In this document: positions 5,644 through 10,195 of the stretch, piece after piece | Layout of the letters: each line of letters opens with the position of its first letter | Position numbering within the stretch: the first letter of the stretch is position 1 | Assembly: GCA_946402785.1 (NCBI GenBank) | Contig: CAMIXP010000041.1 | Span: 1-10,195 of the forward strand | Length of the DNA stretch: 10,195 bases | Direction of reading: 5' to 3' | From: an uncultured Caryophanales bacterium | Lineage (GTDB): Bacteria; Bacillota_I; Bacilli_A; RF39; UBA660 | Notes under the pieces: generated by a model | The model's database searches: none | Seen by the model: the letters and a program-made list of their open reading frames with translations, nothing else | Told to the model about the DNA's origin: nothing | Program-made: the position numbers and the translations under genes

Positions 5644-6561
5644 ATGAAAGATCAAGAAATTGTTATGTTAGAAAATGATGCTTTATATAGTTACTTCAAG
5701 AGTAATTCAAAAGCAAAAATAACAACCTATAAAAATATTGATGAATTAGTAAAAGAAGCAGGAAATCGTATTATTGTAGTAGATAGTGAAGTATATCGTT
5801 ATTATCAAAATAACAAGTTTAAGAAATATAAATTAATCTATCAAGATAATATGATGAATGATTATAAATTCATGGTTAAAAAAGGAAATGAAGCCTTCTA
5901 TGATTTATTTAACTATATCATCAATACCAATTCTTACTATAATTATAGAAACTCAGGTATTGAGAATCTAAATGCATTAATTATAGAAGATTCAACCTTA
6001 GAACAAGTATATTCAATCGTTCTAGCAATTGTATTTACTCCATTAATTATTATTGGATTAATTATCTTAATTATTAAGGGTAAGAACAGAAAGAAAAAAG
6101 TAAAAATAACAGATCGTCATAAATATACCGATATGCTTACATCTTTAAAGAATAGAAACTATTTAAATATGAAGATGCAAGAATGGGAGGATTGTGAAAT
6201 ATTCCCTCAAGCAATTGTCATGGTAGACTTGAATAACGTTAAATACGTTAATGATAACTACGGACATGAAGAAGGAGATCAATTAATTATTAAAGCAGCA
6301 GGAATCCTTGTAAATACCCAATTAGAAAACAGTGAGATTATTCGTACCGATGGTAATGAATTCTTAATCTACTTAGTAGGTTATAGTGAAAGACAAATTA
6401 GTACTTACACAAAGAAATTATCAAAAGAGATGAAGAACTTACCACATGAATTTGGTGCTGCAGTCGGATATAGTATGATTTCTGATGAAATCAAGACATT
6501 AGACGATGCAATCAATGAAGCAACTCTAGAAATGATTACAAATAAAGAAGAATATAAATAA
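5644..6561 (+). CDS. C-terminal half of the split sensor: end of second binding domain, membrane segment, degenerate GGDEF
   Basis: The homologous frame really begins at 5380 and is open to 6561. The first in-frame ATG is 5644, with no ribosome binding site, so an independent protein is doubtful. Bases 5380-5643 encode the start of a second solute-binding-like domain (GIAGEYINRVSRLADITFKY, KGEVDIYFDY). After it come a membrane segment (EQVYSIVLAIVFTPLIIIGL region) and a GGDEF-like domain with DMLTSLKNRNYL, MVDLNNVKYVNDNYGHEEGD and the signature RTDGNEF. Relative to RxGGDEF, the first Gly is Asp and the catalytic Asp is Asn. No RxxD inhibitory site precedes it. The usual C-terminal MYxxK is replaced by MITNKEEYK. 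Diguanylate cyclase activity is therefore doubtful; a c-di-GMP- or GTP-binding or purely structural role is possible. The yihY-like gene follows after 11 bases. Confidence 0.65.
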   Translation: MKDQEIVMLENDALYSYFKSNSKAKITTYKNIDELVKEAGNRIIVVDSEVYRYYQNNKFKKYKLIYQDNMMNDYKFMVKKGNEAFYDLFNYIINTNSYYNYRNSGIENLNALIIEDSTLEQVYSIVLAIVFTPLIIIGLIILIIKGKNRKKKVKITDRHKYTDMLTSLKNRNYLNMKMQEWEDCEIFPQAIVMVDLNNVKYVNDNYGHEEGDQLIIKAAGILVNTQLENSEIIRTDGNEFLIYLVGYSERQISTYTKKLSKEMKNLPHEFGAAVGYSMISDEIKTLDDAINEATLEMITNKEEYK

Positions 6562-6572
6562 AAGGAAGATAT

Positions 6573-7397
6573 ATGGAAAAAGCAAGAGAGTTTATATTAA
6601 AAATATTCAAATATCTAATGAAACCAGAGCTAAGAATATTACCAGGACAACTTGCTTTTTTTCTTGTTATGACAATCATTCCTTTATTAGCTCTGTTGGT
6701 AACAATAGCAGCAGCTTTATCCATTTCAGTAGAAACAGTTAGAATTGCGATTAGTGACTCAGTTCCAGAAGGACTAGCCAATATATTAAATGGAATTATT
6801 TCAGGAAATGGAATTAACTTTAATATGATTGTGTTCTATTTCTCAGCAATCCTTTTAGCAAGTAATGGACCATATTCCATGATTAATGTTTCCAATGAGA
6901 TTTATAAAGTAAAACCTAGAAACATTCTAAGTAGAAGAACAAAAGCAATTGTCATGATATTTGTGATTATGTTACTTTTAATCTTCTTAATCTTAGTACC
7001 TGTATTTGGAGGAACCATCTCAGAAATCATCATGCAGATAACAGGAAGTTCCTTGATTCCCCAAATCATTAAAAAAATACTAACAATCTTGAAGTACCCA
7101 ATTATGTTAGTAGTCTTATTTATTAATATTAAAATGATGTATATTATTGCACCAGATGAAGAAATACCTGCAAAAACAACCAATCGAGGAGCTGCATTCG
7201 CATCCATTGGTTGGATTCTTGCAACAGAGATCTTCTCTTTCTACTTAGAGAAGTTTGCGAAATATGATGTATTCTATGGTGGTATTTCTAATATTTTAGT
7301 ATTGTTCCTATGGATTTATTTATTATCCTATATCTTTGTTTTAGGAATGATTTTAAATGCAAGTAGCTATAGTAGTTACAAAGAAGAATTGAAATAA
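6573..7397 (+). CDS. YihY/BrkB-family integral membrane protein
   Basis: A 274-residue protein with six predicted membrane segments (about 28-49, 83-103, 124-147, 174-193, 207-226, 239-263), matching the YihY/virulence factor BrkB family (usually 270-300 residues). Characteristic pieces are LPGQLAFFLVMTIIPLL, SNGPYSMINVSNEIYK, then RGAAFASIGWI followed by YDVFYGGISNILVLFLWIYL and a final GMILNA. The family was once annotated as ribonuclease BN by mistake. Its members are inner-membrane proteins of uncertain, possibly transport, function. AAAGGAAG (6562-6569) just before ATG 6573 sets the start, 11 bases after the GGDEF gene, so the two are probably cotranscribed from the 4010 promoter. The stop codon lies inside a strong terminator hairpin. 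Confidence in the family is high; the biochemical role is unknown. Confidence 0.92.
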   Translation: MEKAREFILKIFKYLMKPELRILPGQLAFFLVMTIIPLLALLVTIAAALSISVETVRIAISDSVPEGLANILNGIISGNGINFNMIVFYFSAILLASNGPYSMINVSNEIYKVKPRNILSRRTKAIVMIFVIMLLLIFLILVPVFGGTISEIIMQITGSSLIPQIIKKILTILKYPIMLVVLFINIKMMYIIAPDEEIPAKTTNRGAAFASIGWILATEIFSFYLEKFAKYDVFYGGISNILVLFLWIYLLSYIFVLGMILNASSYSSYKEELK

Positions 7398-7410
7398 TTC
7401 TTCTTTTTTT
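7381..7410 (+). terminator. Intrinsic terminator ending the 4059-7397 operon
   Basis: A perfect 10-bp stem, AAGAAGAATT (7381-7390) with AATTCTTCTT (7396-7405), has a five-base loop and T residues to 7410. The upstream arm encodes the last residues of the YihY-family protein, and its TAA stop sits in the loop and descending arm. Confidence 0.9.
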
Positions 7411-7424
7411 ATATCCTTCCTTGG

Positions 7425-7453
7425 TTGAAAGAATAGGGAATAAATGATATAAT
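7425..7453 (+). promoter_or_regulatory. Strong promoter of the LTA-synthase-family operon
   Basis: TTGAAA (7425-7430), a 17-base spacer and TATAAT (7448-7453), with TG at 7445-7446 forming an extended -10. Transcription would start near 7460, leaving a very short leader before ATG 7472. Confidence 0.9.
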
Positions 7454-7461
7454 GACATAGT

Positions 7462-7466
7462 GAGGT
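7462..7466 (+). promoter_or_regulatory. Ribosome binding site that fixes the LTA-synthase-family start
   Basis: GAGGT lies five bases before ATG 7472. The in-frame GTG at 7460 is upstream of this site and at about the predicted transcription start, so it is unlikely to initiate. Confidence 0.65.
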
Positions 7467-7471
7467 ATTAT

Positions 7472-9553
7472 ATGAAAAGAATAAAAATTGGATATGAAAA
7501 ATTAAAGAAAAAAGCCAAAAAGTATTTCAAGCATATGAAAGAAGATCATGTAATACGTAATTACTTTAAAGAAAACGTATTATTCGTTGCTTTTGTAATA
7601 ACAGCTGTATTAAATTCAACCGTATTAAGATTCTTTTGTATGCATTCGATAGAAAACTACTTATCATGGAAAGCTGTCTTAGCAGATACAGCCGTAGTAA
7701 CATTCCTAGGATCTTTTGTTTATTTATTAAAGCCTAAGAATCGTTTTACTTACTTATTGATTTGTAATATTATTCTAACGGCTTTATGTGTCATTAATTC
7801 AGTATATTATACGTTCTATACATCCTTCGCATCTATTTCAATGCTATCTCTAACACAATACATTGGAGATGTAGGAGATGCCGTTGTAGAAAACGTATTA
7901 CAGTTAAAAGATATGATTTATATCATTGGACCAATTGCTTTCATTATTGTTCATCTTCGTTTAAAGAAGAAGAATTACGATAAGAAAGTAGATTTAAAGT
8001 CTGATCGTAAGAAAAAAACTCTTCATACAATGGGATTTGCTGGAGTACTTGGATTAATCTTCTTAATGACGATGACATCATTAGATGCATCAAGATTTAT
8101 GAAACAATGGAATAAAGAGTATATCGTTATGAGATTTGGTATCTATGTATATCAAGCAAACGATGTATTCACAAGTATCCAACCAAAGATTAATTCTATG
8201 TTTGGATTTGATAAAGCTAATAAAGAATTTATTGATTATTTCGCAGAAAGAGAAGAACCTAAAGAAAATGAAATGACCAATATCTTTAAAGGAAAGAATA
8301 TTATAGTTATCCATGGAGAAAGTATGATGACGAATGCTATGAGTCTATCTTTCCATGGAGAAGAAGTAACACCAAACTTAAATCGTTTGGCAAGTGAAGG
8401 AATGTTCTTCTCAAACTTCTATTCTCAAGTAAGTGTTGGTACGAGTAGTGACTCTGAGTTAACGTATAACACATCATTAATGCCAACAAAGAGTGGAACA
8501 GCCTTTGTATCATACTCTGATAGAACCTTTAATTCTGTTCCAAAATTATTAAAAGAACAAGGATATTACACATTCAGTATGCATGCTAATAATGCAGATT
8601 TCTGGAATAGACGTAATATGTATAACAGTATTGGATATGAAAGATTCTATAGTAAATCTGATTATGAAGTATCGAAAGAAAATACAATTGGATTAGGATT
8701 ATCAGATAAAGAATTCTTTAGACAATCTGTTGAGAAAATCAAAGAAGTAAATGAAGAAAAAGAACATTGGTATGGATTATTAATTATGCTTTCAAACCAT
8801 ACACCATTCTCTGATGTTGAAAAATATGGAGAATACAATGTAGATATGGTAGAGACCGTTACCTATGATGATGGCTCTCAAGAAGAAGTAACTTATCCAT
8901 ATATGGAAGGCACAAAACTAGGAAACTACTTCAAATCTCTTCACTATGCAGATAGTGCTTTAGGAGAATTCATTACAGAATTAGATGAAGCTGGTTTACT
9001 AGAAAATACAGTAATCATTTTATATGGAGATCATGATGCAAGACTTCCTAAGAAGGATTATAATCTTCTATACAACTATAACCCAGAAACACATGATATT
9101 AGAGACGAAGAAGACGAACTATATAGAGAATATGATTCTTACCAATATGAATTAGGAAGAAAAGTACCATTCATTATATGGACAAAAGATATGAAAGGTT
9201 CTAGATTGAACTTTGAATATCATAATGTAATGGGTATGTATGATGTACAACCAACGATTGGTAACATGTTTGGTTACTATAACAAATATGCATTAGGACA
9301 CGATATCTTCTCAATCAAAGAAAACAATATCGTTGTATTCCCTAATGGAAACTGGGTAACCAATAATGTTTACTACAACAGTCAAAAAGCAGAATACTTA
9401 TCTCTTTCTGATCAACCAATCACAGAAGAAGAAATTACATCCAATACAGACTATGCAAATCGATTATTAGATGTTTCCAACAACATCATTGTATTTGATT
9501 TGTTAAATCCTGAAAAGAATGCAGGAGTAATGAAGAAAGACGAGGAACAGTAA
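7472..9553 (+). CDS. LTA synthase family protein (membrane phosphoglycerol transferase-type, sulfatase fold)
   Basis: A 693-residue protein with five N-terminal membrane segments (about 36-56, 68-86, 93-116, 148-163, 185-204) and a large extracytoplasmic alkaline-phosphatase/sulfatase-fold domain. This is the layout of LtaS-type enzymes, which take glycerol phosphate from phosphatidylglycerol to build lipoteichoic acid. Catalytic and metal residues can be matched to S. aureus LtaS: E283 in HGES, nucleophile T324 in VGTSSDSE, W378 and R380 in FWNRR, H443 in SNHTPF, D520 and H521 in GDHDA. It should therefore be active. It could be the polymerase, a primase-like paralogue, or a related phosphoglycerol or phosphoethanolamine transferase; sequence alone does not decide. 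The start at 7472 follows GAGGT. The downstream gene begins two bases after the stop and is presumably cotranscribed. Confidence 0.93.
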   Translation: MKRIKIGYEKLKKKAKKYFKHMKEDHVIRNYFKENVLFVAFVITAVLNSTVLRFFCMHSIENYLSWKAVLADTAVVTFLGSFVYLLKPKNRFTYLLICNIILTALCVINSVYYTFYTSFASISMLSLTQYIGDVGDAVVENVLQLKDMIYIIGPIAFIIVHLRLKKKNYDKKVDLKSDRKKKTLHTMGFAGVLGLIFLMTMTSLDASRFMKQWNKEYIVMRFGIYVYQANDVFTSIQPKINSMFGFDKANKEFIDYFAEREEPKENEMTNIFKGKNIIVIHGESMMTNAMSLSFHGEEVTPNLNRLASEGMFFSNFYSQVSVGTSSDSELTYNTSLMPTKSGTAFVSYSDRTFNSVPKLLKEQGYYTFSMHANNADFWNRRNMYNSIGYERFYSKSDYEVSKENTIGLGLSDKEFFRQSVEKIKEVNEEKEHWYGLLIMLSNHTPFSDVEKYGEYNVDMVETVTYDDGSQEEVTYPYMEGTKLGNYFKSLHYADSALGEFITELDEAGLLENTVIILYGDHDARLPKKDYNLLYNYNPETHDIRDEEDELYREYDSYQYELGRKVPFIIWTKDMKGSRLNFEYHNVMGMYDVQPTIGNMFGYYNKYALGHDIFSIKENNIVVFPNGNWVTNNVYYNSQKAEYLSLSDQPITEEEITSNTDYANRLLDVSNNIIVFDLLNPEKNAGVMKKDEEQ

Positions 9554-9555
9554 AT

Positions 9556-10185
9556 ATGAAGATGAAAAAGAAAGTAAAAAGAATTATTTTAGGAATCGTA
9601 ATAGTTGCGTTACTTGTTTTATTAGGATTTGTTGTATATAAGAGTTTTACTCCAAAAGAAAAAGAAGTAAAAGAAGTAAAAGTAGTAAGTCATATTGAAG
9701 AATATGGATACAAATTAAAAGAGAATAAACCAAAGGCTTATAAAGACATGTTTAAAGAACTAGAAGACATTCTAAAAGAAGAAAAAGTAGATGAAGAAGC
9801 CTATGCAAAAAAGATCACAGAAATGTTTATATATGACTTCTATTCCTTAGATGACAAAGATGCAAAAACAGATATTGGTGGAGTAGACTTTGTCTATAGT
9901 GGCACCTTAGATAACTTCTTAAAGAATGCACAAAATACATATTATAAATATGTAGAAAGCAATATCTATGGAAATCGTACACAAAAGCTTCCTGTTGTAA
10001 AAGATATCGAAATAACAGGTCTAGAACAAGTACCATTCGCTTATGGAGATCAAACAGATGAACATGCCTATAGTATTACAGTAACATGGGATTATACAGA
10101 CACTGCTTTCTCAACTTATCAAAAAGGAGCAGTCCTAAAATTCATACACGATGGTAAAAAACTAAGTTTAGTAGAACTACAATAG
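9556..10185 (+). CDS. Membrane-anchored extracytoplasmic protein of unknown function, cotranscribed with the LTA-synthase-family gene
   Basis: A 209-residue protein with a very basic N-terminus (MKMKKKVKR), one hydrophobic segment (about residues 9-28) and a charged linker rich in KEVKEVK. The outer domain (about 45-209) carries a helical segment (YKDMFKELEDILKEEKVDEE), then MFIYDFYSLDDK, GGVDFVY, TYYKYVESNIYGNR and a C-terminal series of strands ending LSLVELQ. The helix-then-sheet order is compatible with an NTF2-like fold, but this is inference. No lipobox Cys or catalytic motif is visible. GAGGAAC (9542-9548) supports ATG 9556, which begins two bases after the previous stop; a second ATG at 9562 is less well spaced. 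The pairing suggests an accessory role near the membrane in teichoic-acid or envelope assembly, which is unproven. A hairpin terminator overlaps its stop. Confidence 0.85.
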   Translation: MKMKKKVKRIILGIVIVALLVLLGFVVYKSFTPKEKEVKEVKVVSHIEEYGYKLKENKPKAYKDMFKELEDILKEEKVDEEAYAKKITEMFIYDFYSLDDKDAKTDIGGVDFVYSGTLDNFLKNAQNTYYKYVESNIYGNRTQKLPVVKDIEITGLEQVPFAYGDQTDEHAYSITVTWDYTDTAFSTYQKGAVLKFIHDGKKLSLVELQ

Positions 10186-10195
10186 TAGTTCTTTT
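10173..10195 (+). terminator. Intrinsic terminator at the window end
   Basis: An 8-bp stem, AGAACTAC (10173-10180) with GTAGTTCT (10185-10192), has a four-base AATA loop. T residues start at 10192 and run to the window edge, so the T tract may be longer. The stop codon TAG (10183-10185) lies in the hairpin. Confidence 0.8.

Larger units (their letters stand above)
4522..6561 (+). pseudogene. Dual Venus-flytrap sensor with degenerate GGDEF domain, interrupted by one in-frame TAA
   Basis: Apart from TAA 5377-5379 (codon 286), one frame is open from ATG 4522 to TAA 6561, 679 codons before the final stop. Read through the stop, it gives an ordered architecture: N-terminal membrane segment (5-22), a first SBP_bac_3-like domain (about 33-265), a second one (about 275-490), a second membrane segment (497-518), and a cytoplasmic GGDEF-like domain (about 530-679). 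The first domain opens LTITEKRWVEENHE, as in BvgS/EvgS-type sensor domains. The stop falls within the opening strand of the second domain (YGYVENVPY, then KNVNNHVAGIAGEYINRV). No frameshift or other stop is present, so the lesion is either very recent, a sequencing error, or recoded. It is read here as one gene; the two halves are listed separately below. Confidence 0.7.

Noticed and set aside
5644..5646. ATG 5644 as a genuine start of an independent GGDEF gene
   Set aside because: No ribosome binding site precedes it, and the homologous frame continues unbroken upstream to the TAA at 5377. The ATG is an internal Met of the second binding domain.
7460..7471. GTG 7460 as start of the LTA-synthase-family gene
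   Set aside because: It lies at about the predicted transcription start and ahead of the GAGGT binding site, which serves ATG 7472.
1..10195. CRISPR arrays, tRNA or rRNA genes, insertion sequences, T-box or riboswitch leaders
   Set aside because: No repeat-spacer pattern, cloverleaf, transposase, terminal inverted repeat or T-box motif was seen. The leaders before the promoter-proximal genes are only about 10-25 bases, too short for riboswitches.

Overview
The window is visibly AT-rich, with A/T-heavy third codon positions and Arg mostly AGA. Every gene is on the + strand. Compact TATAAT promoters, purine-rich ribosome binding sites and short U-tailed hairpin terminators point to a low-GC Bacillota-type bacterium. 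The complete gatCAB operon (amidation of misacylated tRNA) and an LTA-synthase-family protein fit a Gram-positive envelope. An uncultured gut Bacilli or Erysipelotrichia-like lineage is plausible but not proven. Trp is encoded by TGG, and all ten reading frames end in TAA or TAG, so a UGA=Trp code is not indicated.

Layout. (1) Bases 1-471 are the 3' end of a gene whose C-terminus looks like an OB-fold (tRNA_anti-like) domain, closed by a terminator. (2) Bases 497-766 form a tiny separate transcription unit with its own promoter and terminator. It holds a roughly 60-codon reading frame that appears frameshifted by one base. (3) Bases 792-4008 are gatC-gatA-gatB behind an extended -10 promoter. 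(4) Bases 4010-7410 start at a near-consensus promoter and end at a strong terminator. They carry a small membrane-anchored protein of unknown function, a sensor gene with two predicted extracytoplasmic Venus-flytrap domains and a degenerate GGDEF domain, and a YihY/BrkB-family membrane protein. The sensor gene is split by one in-frame TAA. (5) Bases 7425-10195 start at another near-consensus promoter. They carry an LTA-synthase-family phosphoglycerol transferase and a membrane-anchored protein of unknown function, and end at a hairpin running off the window.

The gatCAB part is ordinary housekeeping. The second half is a run of membrane and extracytoplasmic proteins and reads as envelope or signalling functions. 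The most unusual points are the single nonsense codon dividing an otherwise clean sensor/GGDEF frame, the DGNEF signature in place of GGDEF, and the frameshifted mini-gene. I see no convincing mobile element, CRISPR array, tRNA or rRNA, and no clearly novel multi-gene system.
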